The position numbers and the translations under genes are program-made. Below the pieces are notes generated by a model. That model was given only the letters and a program-made list of their open reading frames with translations, ran no database searches and was not told the DNA's origin. From JANWXD01 sp035575135 (GTDB taxonomy: Bacteria > Acidobacteriota > Terriglobia > Bryobacterales > Bryobacteraceae): a DNA stretch of 64,000 nt. Location of the stretch: contig DATLYE010000043.1 in NCBI GenBank assembly GCA_035575135.1, positions 5,384 through 69,383 of the forward strand, in the 5' to 3' direction. Shown here piece by piece: positions 21,719 to 30,033 of the stretch. Position 1 is the stretch's first letter. Each line of letters opens with the position of its first letter.

Positions 21719-23212
21719 TCATTTCCGCTCCTTGCGAAAGGAACCCTGCAAACCCTGCTCGGCCGCTTGCCGCGCCGCTGCGGAGGCGCCCTCCACCGCG
21801 AGCGCCTCCCGGTAGTGGCGTTCCGCCTGCTCGCGTTCCCCGGCCAGATCCGCAAGCCGGCCCAGATACACATGCGTCCAGGCGCGGACCGGCGCCTCCG
21901 GCGACAACTCCAGCGTTCTCTGAAATAATCGCTCGGCCGTCTCCGGGTCGTTCTCGAGCGTGGCAATCCTGGCCAGCCCGTAGTAGGCCTGTGCGCGGAG
22001 ACTGCGATCGTCCGTTTCCTGGAGCAGTCGCGTGAAGGCGTCGCGAGCCTCCCCCAGACGGCGTTCCCGGTAAAGCTGCTCGGCCTCTTCGGCGGTCTTG
22101 CGCGCACCGGAGGGCTCCGGCGCGCGCACGGCCGGCGCCGTCCTCGCCTTTCGCGCCGGCCTCTCCGAGGCGAACTCGACTTTGTCGAGGCGCCGTTCTT
22201 CCTTGGCCAGATCCAGGGCCTGAATCATTTCCGGGAAGTAGAAGCGCAGCGACTGCTCCTGTTTTTCGTACGCGGCCAGCTGCTCGGCGAAAAACGGCGT
22301 CAGGATGAATCCTTCGCGCAACGCCTGCTCCACCGCCGCCTGCTTGCGCGAGGCGGGAGCCCGCATCAGGCGGGACTCGACGGCCTTGATCAGACACTCG
22401 GTGGCCAGCAGGATGAAGTCGTTCTTGTAGTGCTCTTCCAGGGCCGGAGCGCCCAGGGCGTAATCGAGCAGCGCTTTTTTCTCCTGGAGCTTCTCGGCGT
22501 GCCGCAGTACGACCGGATCAATGACGTAGTGCAGGTAGGCGTGGCGCACGTCGTCCACCTGCGGCTCAGGCGACGGTGTCAGAACGATAAAGTACTCATT
22601 GCCGTAACTGCGGCTGTGGATCTGATGCGGAGCGCCGAGCAGATCCACGTAGATCTGAAAGCGGCCGCCCAGGCGGCTGCTGCCTACGTGGCGCAGGTAG
22701 GCGTTGACTTCGGTGACGGCGCGTGTCACGGGTTCGTGATAGCGTGCAATGACCTCGTCGAAGGCCGGCTGCGCCTTCCGCCACAGCTCGTCAATTCCGG
22801 CCTCGCGGTGGAAGCGCGCCATCAGAGGCGCCAGCCCCTCCAGCGCCACTACGTCGGGCGGCAGTTCGTTCTGCTTCAGCCGGAAGGCAAAGTTGGGCGG
22901 ACCGTCCACCACCAGGGCGAAGGACACGTACTGGCCCAGGTCCGCCATGGGATCGCTCCGGCGGTGCTCCTGGACGAAGCGCTTGAGCTCCGCCAAGGAG
23001 GGAATGTTCCGGGAGGCGAGCTCCTTGCGCACAGCCCGCCGGAGCGGATGGTTCGCCGGCGAATCCAGATCTGCGTCGTAGCCGGCGGCATTGAGCGCCG
23101 CCAGCACGCTGAACAGAGCCGGGCTGGCGTCCAGCTCGCCGCCCTGAGCGGCCGGAGCCCCGTGCGGAGCCATCAACAGGAGTGCCGCAGCGGCGAGAAC
23201 CGGAACAGTCAA
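21719..23212 (-). CDS. Secreted protein with degenerate HxxxH site and C-terminal TPR repeats
   Basis: A 497-residue exported protein. The TTG start at 23212 gives a signal peptide (TVPVLAAAALLLMAPHG). The N-terminal domain (about 30-350) ends its core with YGNEYFIVLTPS and RHAYLHYVIDP, where His224-Ala-Tyr-Leu-His228 sits like a gluzincin HExxH but with Ala in place of the catalytic Glu. That could be an inactive peptidase; this is an inference from the pattern. TPR repeats follow (about 375-490: AEEAEQLYRERRLGEARDAF, AQAYYGLARIATLENDPETA). It is located between the TonB receptor and the second TPR gene in one apparent operon. The function is unknown. Confidence 0.75.
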   Translation of the reverse strand: MTVPVLAAAALLLMAPHGAPAAQGGELDASPALFSVLAALNAAGYDADLDSPANHPLRRAVRKELASRNIPSLAELKRFVQEHRRSDPMADLGQYVSFALVVDGPPNFAFRLKQNELPPDVVALEGLAPLMARFHREAGIDELWRKAQPAFDEVIARYHEPVTRAVTEVNAYLRHVGSSRLGGRFQIYVDLLGAPHQIHSRSYGNEYFIVLTPSPEPQVDDVRHAYLHYVIDPVVLRHAEKLQEKKALLDYALGAPALEEHYKNDFILLATECLIKAVESRLMRAPASRKQAAVEQALREGFILTPFFAEQLAAYEKQEQSLRFYFPEMIQALDLAKEERRLDKVEFASERPARKARTAPAVRAPEPSGARKTAEEAEQLYRERRLGEARDAFTRLLQETDDRSLRAQAYYGLARIATLENDPETAERLFQRTLELSPEAPVRAWTHVYLGRLADLAGEREQAERHYREALAVEGASAAARQAAEQGLQGSFRKERK

Positions 23213-23249
23213 CCGTAAAACCTGCCTTCGTTTCTGCTCCCAGTTTAGC

Positions 23250-25034
23250 TCAGCGGCCCCCGCCGAAAATCACCCATTCGATGCCGGCTACTACGGCGCG
23301 GCCCGGCATCGGAACGCCGGCGATTTCTTCGTACGCCGTATCTGCCAGGTTGGTGAGCTGAACAAACGGCCGCAACCGGCCCTCCGCCCGGGCCAGGGCC
23401 AGGTCCACCAGCGCATAGGGATCCCGGGAGTAGCGCTGCAGGACGCCCAGCCGGAGCCGCGCCGCCACTCGCCGCCAGGCTCCGGTCAGAGACGCGACGC
23501 CGGAGTGGACCGGGTAGTTGAACACGTAACGCGACTGGATGTCTCCCAGGGCCTGGCGGGCTCCGCGAAGCGCCGTGTAGCGGAGATCGAGTTGGCGGGA
23601 GCGGGCCAGAGTCGCGCTCAAGGCCGCCTCCACGCCGGTGAAGCGCAGCCGGTGGATGTTGGTGGCGCGCCAGATGTCGGTGGGAGAACTGCGCACGTAG
23701 TCAATCACGTCCTGTTCCCGGCAGTGGAACACGGTCAATTCCCCGCGCAGACCGGCCCTCGGGTGCCAATCCAAGCCCCCGTCGTAACTCCAGGCCTTTT
23801 CCGGGCGCAGATCCGGAGAACCCCGGTTAGCAGGATCGTGGTAGTAGAGGTCGGTGAAGGATGGAAGCCGGAATGCGCGCCCTGCGCTAGCGCGGACCTT
23901 CAACTGCGGCGAAAGCCAGGCGCCGAAGCTCACCGAAGGGGTAAAGGCTCCGGTGAGGGAGCCGTACACCTCCTCGCGCGCCCCGAGCGTGAAGGAAAAA
24001 CGCCGCAGCGCCCGCACGTCAAAGGCCGCGTAGGCCGCCCCGCGGGCGCGAGTATGGTTGCCCAGATTCGTGCTCGCGATGGCGTCGCGGTAGCCCTCCA
24101 CGCCGTAATACAGGCGCCCCGTGCGGCCCGCGGGTTGCCGCCGCCGCAAGGCCCCTTGAAACCCTTCCACAATGTGGCGGTTGGTGAACACCTGCGGCCG
24201 GTCGCGGTAGAGGACAAACAGGTCGGTGTGCCGGCGAAAGGCGAACGAAGCTTCCGTACGTTCGCCCAGCTCCTGCCGGAGGCCCGCAAACCACGTCTTG
24301 GTGCGTTCCCAGGAATTGAAATTCCCGTAGAACCGTTCGGCGCCGAAGGGCCGGTCATTGTGGGCCAGGAGCAGCGCGGTGGCGCCCAGGCCCGATCGCC
24401 AGTGCGTCGAGGAAAAAAGCGACAGGTTCCGGTAGTCGCGGTTCGGCCGGAAGCCGGAGGAGAAATCCCGCGAGAAGGCCAGCGACTGGCTGAAGCTGCC
24501 CGCCGCCAGCCCGACCGAACCGCGCTGCTGGTTGACGCCGAAGTTGCCGATGGCGCCTCGCAAGCGGAATTCCGAGGCTTGCGGCCGGCGCGTGATGAAT
24601 TGCACGACGCCTCCGACCGCATCGGAGCCGTACAAGGTCGAGCCCGAGCCTTTGAGCACCTCGATGCGCGAAAGCGACTCGAGGGGAACCGGGACGTCCA
24701 TGTTGTGGTGACCGGACTGGGCGTCGTTGAGCCGGAAGCCGTCCAGCAGCACGAGCGTCTGCCCGAAGGTGCCGCCCCGGATGGAGACATCCGCCTGCAC
24801 CGCTCCCGGCGCTCGCTGCCGCAGGTCCACGGACGGCTCGAGGCGCAACAGGTCGGCGAGCGTGTCGAAGAGCAAAGACTCCTCCTCGACACTCAGACTC
24901 CGCACGGCGCGATCCGCCTCTTCCAGCGGCACCGGTTCGTAGGTCCCCGTCACGACGACGACCTCGCGGCGCGGCTCCACGGGATCCGCACCGTGCGCAC
25001 ACACGGCCAACAGCAGCATCCAACCAGGAAGCAT
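23250..25034 (-). CDS. TonB-dependent receptor (BtuB/FepA-like)
   Basis: Outer-membrane active transporter of 594 residues. Signal peptide (MLPGWMLLLAVCAHGA), then a TonB-box-like stretch EVVVVTG and a plug domain (about 45-160) with DVSIRGGTFGQTLVLLDGF and IEVLKGSGSTLYGSDAVGG. A 22-strand-type barrel with alternating aromatic strands runs to the terminus (PGRAVVAGIEWVIFGG). It is shorter than the largest carbohydrate receptors and closest in plan to vitamin B12 or siderophore receptors. No cobalamin riboswitch is possible immediately upstream, since the HEAT gene ends 11 bp before. The start context is weak, and the internal ATG (MLLLAVC) is an alternative. Confidence 0.88.
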   Translation of the reverse strand: MLPGWMLLLAVCAHGADPVEPRREVVVVTGTYEPVPLEEADRAVRSLSVEEESLLFDTLADLLRLEPSVDLRQRAPGAVQADVSIRGGTFGQTLVLLDGFRLNDAQSGHHNMDVPVPLESLSRIEVLKGSGSTLYGSDAVGGVVQFITRRPQASEFRLRGAIGNFGVNQQRGSVGLAAGSFSQSLAFSRDFSSGFRPNRDYRNLSLFSSTHWRSGLGATALLLAHNDRPFGAERFYGNFNSWERTKTWFAGLRQELGERTEASFAFRRHTDLFVLYRDRPQVFTNRHIVEGFQGALRRRQPAGRTGRLYYGVEGYRDAIASTNLGNHTRARGAAYAAFDVRALRRFSFTLGAREEVYGSLTGAFTPSVSFGAWLSPQLKVRASAGRAFRLPSFTDLYYHDPANRGSPDLRPEKAWSYDGGLDWHPRAGLRGELTVFHCREQDVIDYVRSSPTDIWRATNIHRLRFTGVEAALSATLARSRQLDLRYTALRGARQALGDIQSRYVFNYPVHSGVASLTGAWRRVAARLRLGVLQRYSRDPYALVDLALARAEGRLRPFVQLTNLADTAYEEIAGVPMPGRAVVAGIEWVIFGGGR

Positions 25035-25045
25035 AAGGAATGATT

Positions 25046-25826
25046 TTAGCTTGCGCGGCGCCCGTTCCGCCGCACCAGGGCTCGGAGGGCGCAGAAGCGG
25101 ACGGCATGATGCGGATCGCGCCGCAACGTCTGAAGCACCGGTTCGAACTCGGCGGCTCCCACCTGTCCCATGGCCCAGGCGGCGGCGGCCCGGAAGCGGG
25201 GGTCAGGGTGCGAGGCCATCTCGCGCAGGGCCTCCCCCGCAGTCTCCTCGCCCAGGTGAAACAGAACGATCAAGGCCGTGGTCGCCACGCGGTGGTGCGG
25301 ATCCTGCGCCGCCCGGCGCAGCGCTTCCAGGAAACGGCGCGGCTCGGGCGACGCACCGATACCCTCGACCACGTTGGCCCGAACGCGCGGATCCGGGTCT
25401 TTGAGTTGGCGCAAAGCCCACTCGGGATTCAATCCCGAACGGGCAATGAGCAGGGCCGCCTTGGAGCGCACCTGCGGATCGGGGCTTCGCATGTAAGGAA
25501 TCAGCGCATGGGCGATCCGCGCGCCGCCCTGCGCGTGGGAAAGCAGGGTCAGCAGGCGGCGAGGGTCCGGATCCGTTCCGCTTTCGCGCATCTGGGCCGC
25601 GCACCGTAGCAGCCGCAGGCCGAAATCCGCGCTTTCCTGGCGCATCCGGTTTGCAAGGCTGAGTGCCTCGCTCAAAGGCGGACCCTGGGGATCCAGCAGC
25701 GCCCGGCAAATCGAGTCCCCGGCTTCCCGGCGCCGCAGGCGCGCCCCCGGCGTCTTTCACGACCAGTTTTTGCAGCTTCCGGATCTCCTCGGTTGCGGGC
25801 TTGGTATTGCCCTCAGCTGCGTCCAT
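25046..25826 (-). CDS. HEAT-repeat protein, reading frame apparently broken by one base
   Basis: The start region ATG at 25826 (MDAAEGNTKPATEEIRKLQ) has GGGAGG 10 bases upstream and reads well to VVKDAG, where the frame turns into Pro/Gly/Ala-rich nonsense. The frame one base away opens just there as ARLRRREAGDSICRALLDPQ and runs on through HEAT repeats (about VRSKAALLIARSGLNPEWAL, FRAAAAWAMGQVGAAEF) to a stop at 25046. Removing one base from the five-C run at 25744-25748 joins them into a 259-residue protein. It is a scaffold-like protein of unknown partner, 11 bp upstream of the TonB receptor gene. Either a real frameshift or a sequence error in the run. Confidence 0.75.
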
Positions 25827-25906
25827 CCTTCCCTTGCCTCCCTATCGGCAGCCCCGGGGAAAAACTCGAGGGCACACGAGGGGCCCTATACTGGAGGCTT
25901 TGCGCC

Positions 25907-26485
25907 ATGCACTACCCCTTGGCCCGCGCGATCGTTCTGTCTTGCTGGGCCGTTTTCGCCCTGGTGGCGGTGGCCGGCTGGGTTGCCTCCGAACTCCGAA
26001 GGCGGCGCGCCGGGGCCGACCGCGCGCCCGTTGCGCGTTCGCAGGCCTCCCTCTGGGGTCTGGCTTTGGAAACGCTTTCCTTCGGCGTCGTGTGGGGCTT
26101 CCGGCGGGCCGGGCCGGGGCCGGCTCCGTTGGGTTGGACGGCGGCCGCACTGGCGCCGGCCGCGGTCGCGCTCTTTGCCTGGTCGGTCCGTCACCTCGGG
26201 GTGCACTTCCGGATTCAGGCCGTCGTGACCGGCGATCATCGCCTCGTGACGGAGGGTCCCTACCGCCTCGTTCGGCATCCGATCTACGCCTCGCTGCTGC
26301 TGATGTTGATCTCCAACGCTCTGCTTGCGGCCCGGTGGGAGTCTGCACTCGTGGCATTGGCCCTCTTCATCGCCGGGACAGAAATCCGCGTGCGCGTCGA
26401 AGAGCAGTTGCTCGCCTCCCGGATGCCTGCGGATTTCGCCGCCTACCGGGCCCGGGTCCCTGCCTATATCCCGTTCCTGCGCTGA
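25907..26485 (+). CDS. Isoprenylcysteine carboxyl methyltransferase-like membrane protein
   Basis: A 192-residue integral membrane protein of the ICMT/PEMT-like superfamily. About four or five transmembrane segments are visible (AIVLSCWAVFALVAVAGWVA, AALAPAAVALFAWSV, YASLLLMLISNALLA, ALVALALFIAG). The SAM-binding signature TEGPYRLVRHPIY is present, followed by EEQLLASRMPADFAAYRARV, the usual C-terminal end of the family. Such proteins methylate lipids, isoprenoids or other small substrates. The ATG at 25907 has GGAGG 9 bases upstream. It sits 56 bp before the AhpD-like/ArsS pair; a link is possible but not shown. Confidence 0.82.
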   Translation: MHYPLARAIVLSCWAVFALVAVAGWVASELRRRRAGADRAPVARSQASLWGLALETLSFGVVWGFRRAGPGPAPLGWTAAALAPAAVALFAWSVRHLGVHFRIQAVVTGDHRLVTEGPYRLVRHPIYASLLLMLISNALLAARWESALVALALFIAGTEIRVRVEEQLLASRMPADFAAYRARVPAYIPFLR

Positions 26486-26541
26486 GCCGCCTCCGTAACC
26501 GGACCTGCTGCGGCGACGAATGTTACACTGAACCGCTGAAT

Positions 26542-26874
26542 ATGGCCGGTTACTATCATCAGGAAGATCTTGCGCGCTTCGCCGAAATCGGTGAGTGCGC
26601 CCCCGAGCTGTGGAAGAAATTCTCCGAGTGGTACAGCGCCGTCTTCGCCGAGGGCGCCCTGACGGCCCGCGAGAAGTCGTTGATCGCCTTGGCGGTGGCG
26701 CACGCAGTTCAATGCCCTTACTGCATTGACGCCTACACGCAGGACTGCCTGGAGAAAGGTTCCAACCTCGACCAGATGACCGAAGCCGTGCATGTGGCGG
26801 CAGCCATCCGCGGCGGCGCCTCTCTGGTGCACGGCCTGCAGATGCGCAATGCCGCGGCAAAGGTGAGCATGTGA
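26542..26874 (+). CDS. AhpD-like (carboxymuconolactone decarboxylase family) protein of the arsenosugar pair
   Basis: A 110-residue protein of the AhpD/CMD fold with the redox motif Cys58-Pro-Tyr-Cys61 in VQCPYCIDAY and a further Cys69. Proteins like this (MAGYYHQEDLARFAEIGECA start) regularly neighbour ArsS and are described as arsenosugar-biosynthesis-associated peroxidase-like proteins. In related genomes one Cys can be selenocysteine; here both are ordinary Cys codons. The stop overlaps the next start by 4 bases (ATGTGA), so expression is coupled. No Shine-Dalgarno is visible, and TACACT at 26524-26529 could be a -10 element giving a leader of a few bases. Confidence 0.85.
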   Translation: MAGYYHQEDLARFAEIGECAPELWKKFSEWYSAVFAEGALTAREKSLIALAVAHAVQCPYCIDAYTQDCLEKGSNLDQMTEAVHVAAAIRGGASLVHGLQMRNAAAKVSM

Positions 26875-27911
26875 GCCTGGTCTCGATCGGCCACCCGCTG
26901 GCGAACGCCCAGGAGCAGTTGCGCGTGCTCGAGCGGCTCCCGCGGCGGGCCGCCAAGCCCTTCGAGCAAGCTCTGACCGAGTCCGGTTTGTTTCCGCTCC
27001 GGGCCACCGGAATCCGCGTGCTCCAGATTAACGTCGGCAAGCTGTGCAATCAGAGCTGCCGGCACTGTCACGTGGATGCCGGTCCGGACCGGCGCGAGAT
27101 CATGCCTCGTGAAATCGCCGAGCTCTGCATCGCCGCCCTGGCGCGCACCGACATTCCGACCGTGGACATCACGGGCGGGGCGCCGGAGCTCAATCCGAAT
27201 TTCCGCTGGCTGGTCGAGCAGGCCCGCGCCCTCGGCCGGCATGTGATTGACCGCTGCAACCTCACCGTGCTGCTCCTGCCCTCCCAGAGCGATCTGGCTC
27301 GGTTTCTGGCGGACCACGGCGTCGAGATCATTGCAAGCCTGCCCTATTATCAGGCGCGGGAAACGGATGCGCAGCGCGGCGAGGGCGTCTTCGCCAAATC
27401 CGTCGAAGCCATGCGCTTGCTGAATGCCCTTGGCTACGGGCAGCCGGATAGCGGCCTTGTACTGAATCTCGTTTACAATCCGGTCGGAGCTTTTCTGCCT
27501 CCGGACCAGAGGGAAATCGAGGCAGTTTTCAAGCAAGAGCTCTGGCGCCGCCACGGTGTGGTTTTCAACTCGCTTTACACCATCACCAACATGCCGGTAA
27601 GCCGGTTTCTCGAATACCTGCTCCGCACCGGCAACTACGAGCGGTACATGGAGCGGCTGGTGAACGCTTTTAATCCAGCCGCGGCCGCCGGGGTGATGTG
27701 CCGCTACACACTCTCGGTCGGTTGGGACGGCACCCTGTACGATTGCGATTTCAACCAGATGCTCGATCTGCCAGTCGGCTACGGCGCCCCCGCCCACATC
27801 CGGGATTTTGATCCGGCTCGCCTGGCCGAAAGGCGGATTTGCGTCGGCCAGCACTGCTACGGCTGCACCGCAGGCCGCGGCTCCAGTTGCGCCGGCGCCG
27901 TCACCGCCTGA
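26871..27911 (+). CDS. arsS: Radical SAM protein ArsS (arsenosugar biosynthesis)
   Basis: A 346-residue radical SAM enzyme with the cluster motif Cys59-X3-Cys63-X2-Cys66 in GKLCNQSCRHCHVDA. A TIM-barrel core (about 48-250: VDITGGAPELNPNFRWLVEQ) and a Cys-rich C-terminal region follow (MCRYTL, YDCDFN, CVGQHCYGCTAGRGSSCAGA). ArsS makes the 5'-deoxyadenosyl transfer step from dimethylarsinic acid towards dimethylarsinoyl ribosides. The enzyme is often a selenoprotein in this terminal motif; here the motif is encoded with Cys. The GTG start at 26871 lies in the previous stop, with AAAGG 7 bases upstream. The arsenite methyltransferase usually needed upstream of it is not in this window. Confidence 0.88.
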   Translation: MSLVSIGHPLANAQEQLRVLERLPRRAAKPFEQALTESGLFPLRATGIRVLQINVGKLCNQSCRHCHVDAGPDRREIMPREIAELCIAALARTDIPTVDITGGAPELNPNFRWLVEQARALGRHVIDRCNLTVLLLPSQSDLARFLADHGVEIIASLPYYQARETDAQRGEGVFAKSVEAMRLLNALGYGQPDSGLVLNLVYNPVGAFLPPDQREIEAVFKQELWRRHGVVFNSLYTITNMPVSRFLEYLLRTGNYERYMERLVNAFNPAAAAGVMCRYTLSVGWDGTLYDCDFNQMLDLPVGYGAPAHIRDFDPARLAERRICVGQHCYGCTAGRGSSCAGAVTA

Positions 27912-27983
27912 TCCTTGCGGTCTGCTAGCCTCCCCATTCCCAACAACATAGCGAAAGTCTTCGATTCGTTTGCACGCTGGAGC

Positions 27984-28042
27984 TGGGTTATTTGATTCTG
28001 TAGAACAACATCCGGTGCTGTTAAACAGTTTGAGATAACCCA
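27984..28042 (+). repeat. Long inverted repeat in the spacer before the dehydratase-like pair
   Basis: TGGGTTAT at 27984-27991 pairs with ATAACCCA at 28035-28042. Between them lies a smaller perfect palindrome CTGTTAAACAG (28018-28028). Together with the adjacent hairpin these fill part of a 286-bp spacer (27912-28197) that is less GC-rich than its surroundings. It may be an operator or a leader structure for the following operon. Confidence 0.45.
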
Positions 28043-28052
28043 CTGCCTTGTT

Positions 28053-28072
28053 CCAGCGGGCCTCGCCGCTGG
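28053..28072 (+). terminator. Perfect 7-bp hairpin, possible ArsS terminator or leader stem
   Basis: CCAGCGG, a 6-base loop and CCGCTGG form a perfect stem 142 bases after the arsS stop. No run of T follows, so a factor-independent terminator is only a possibility; a leader structure of the downstream operon is the other. Confidence 0.35.
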
Positions 28073-28197
28073 GTGCGCCTGGGAGCCACTTCAAAGAAAA
28101 AATGCGCCGTTCGATGTTTTCCCATTGATTTCAACGGGTTACCTAGGGCAAGCTGATGGGGCGAACTGGGATTTCGACTCCTTCAGAGAGGTGAACG

Positions 28198-29991
28198 ATG
28201 AGCACGCAGCCGATGGAGCCAAAGCCTGACCAGATGGCGGGCCTTGTCCAGATCGAGTCCTCCATTGAGGAAATCATTCGCCGGCGGCTGGCCGAAGAAC
28301 GCGCGCGGCTGGAACGGGAAGCGGGGCTGGCCGAACACGAGGTCCATCACTTCAAACGTCCCGTGGAACGGCCGTTCACCAAAGACCAGAGGGGTCATAC
28401 GACCTTGCTGTTCGGAGGGCTGACCTGGAAGCACGAAAAGCTGATCCACGGCGCCTTGGAAGGGCTGGGCTATATCGCCGAATGCCTGCCCACGCCGAAC
28501 GTGGCTGCCTTCCAGACGGGGAAGGAGTTCGGCAACAACGGGCAGTGCAACCCGACGTATTTCACCGTGGGCAACCTCGTCCAGTACTTGCAGCGGCTGG
28601 AGGAGCAGGGCCTCACCAAGCAGGAGATCATTGACCGCTACGTCTTTTTCACCGCCGGAGCCTGCGGTCCGTGCCGCTTCGGCATGTACGAGGCCGAGTA
28701 CCGCCTGGCGCTGCGCAACGCCGGCTTCGATGGTTTCCGCGTGCTGCTGTTCCAGCAGTCGGGAGGCCTGAGCCAGTCCGATGCGGAAGCCGGACTGGAG
28801 ATGAACCTGGACTTCTTTTTGGCCATCCTGAACGCCATGAACTGCGGCGACGTGCTCAACGAAGTCGCCTACGCCATCCGGCCCTACGAGGTGCACGCCG
28901 GGCAGACGGACGAAACGCTGGAACGCGTCATGGAGTACATGCACGAGGTCTTCCGCAAAAAGCAGCCGTGGCGCGTGGGCGACAAGCTGGCCCGCTATCT
29001 GGGCGGCTTCAAGGATACGGCCGAGTACGTGGGCAAGTTCCTGAACCAGCTCCGCAGCGACGAATACACTTCGGCGCTCGAACGCTGCCGTGACATGTTC
29101 GATTCCATCGAGGTGGACCGGCTGCGCGTCAAGCCCATCGTCAAGATCACCGGCGAGTTCTGGGCTCAGACCACCGAGGGCGACGGCAATTTCAACATGT
29201 TCCGTTTCCTCGAGCGGGAGGGAGCCCAGGTGCTGGTCGAGCCCGTGGGTACCTGGATCATGTACATGCTCCACCAGGTCGTTCAGAAATACCGGGACTT
29301 CAAGGGACTGGAAGAGGGCGCCGTGCTGCCGCCGCTGTGGAGGCTGGACAAGCGGGCCAAGATCGAACTCGACTACCGGACCAAAGTGGCCAAGCTGAAG
29401 CTGGCGGAAGCCATCTTCCGGCGCGAGTACCAGCGCATCGTGGAGGCCCTGGGCGGGCTGGCGCACCCGCTGGTGGATCAGTACGAACTGCAGCGGATGG
29501 GCCACCCCTTCTACAACTCCCGCGCCGGCGGCGGCGAAGGACACCTGGAAGTCGCCAAGAACATCTATTACTCGAACAAAGACCTCTGCCACATGGTGCT
29601 GTCGCTCAAGCCGTTCGGCTGCATGCCTTCCACGCAATCCGACGGCGCGCAGGCCGCCGTAGTCTCCTTGTACAAGGACATGATCTTCCTGCCCATCGAG
29701 ACCTCAGGCGAAGGCGAGATCAACGCGCACAGCCGCGTGCAGATGGCCCTCGGAGAGGCCAAGAACAAAGCCAAGCGCGAGTTTCAGGAGATGCTGGCGA
29801 AAACGGGTCTGACGCTGGATGACTGCAGGGCGTTTGTGGACGCCCATCCGGAAATGAAGCGGCCCATGTACAAGGTGCCGCACCACAAGGGCGTCGTCGG
29901 CACGGCCGCCAACTTCGTGCTCCACATCGCCGAGCGCATGAAACGGGAAAACTGGGTGCCCGAGCGCAAGGTCATGGTGGCGGCCGGCTGA
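28198..29991 (+). CDS. 2-hydroxyacyl-CoA dehydratase-like iron-sulfur protein
   Basis: A 597-residue cytoplasmic protein of the 2-hydroxyglutaryl-CoA dehydratase D-component (HgdB) superfamily. It shows the Cys positions expected for an iron-sulfur ligand set: GQCNPTYFTVG, AGACGPCRFGMY, MNCGD and FGCMPSTQSDG. An N-terminal charged helical part (about 15-55) precedes the domain. It stands 42 bp upstream of a protein fusing the activase to a second such domain, so together they resemble a dehydratase-type heterodimer plus its ATP-driven reductase. The substrate is unknown; these orphan systems need not be CoA dehydratases. The ATG has GAGAGG 6 bases upstream. Confidence 0.83.
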   Translation: MSTQPMEPKPDQMAGLVQIESSIEEIIRRRLAEERARLEREAGLAEHEVHHFKRPVERPFTKDQRGHTTLLFGGLTWKHEKLIHGALEGLGYIAECLPTPNVAAFQTGKEFGNNGQCNPTYFTVGNLVQYLQRLEEQGLTKQEIIDRYVFFTAGACGPCRFGMYEAEYRLALRNAGFDGFRVLLFQQSGGLSQSDAEAGLEMNLDFFLAILNAMNCGDVLNEVAYAIRPYEVHAGQTDETLERVMEYMHEVFRKKQPWRVGDKLARYLGGFKDTAEYVGKFLNQLRSDEYTSALERCRDMFDSIEVDRLRVKPIVKITGEFWAQTTEGDGNFNMFRFLEREGAQVLVEPVGTWIMYMLHQVVQKYRDFKGLEEGAVLPPLWRLDKRAKIELDYRTKVAKLKLAEAIFRREYQRIVEALGGLAHPLVDQYELQRMGHPFYNSRAGGGEGHLEVAKNIYYSNKDLCHMVLSLKPFGCMPSTQSDGAQAAVVSLYKDMIFLPIETSGEGEINAHSRVQMALGEAKNKAKREFQEMLAKTGLTLDDCRAFVDAHPEMKRPMYKVPHHKGVVGTAANFVLHIAERMKRENWVPERKVMVAAG

Positions 29992-30033
29992 GGCGCCGGA
30001 CTGCTCCTGCTTTATCCGTCGGGGGGAAACCGC

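Noticed and set aside
23035..25060. Cobalamin riboswitch for the TonB-dependent receptor
   Set aside because: The receptor start lies 11 bp after the HEAT gene stop, leaving no space for a B12 element.
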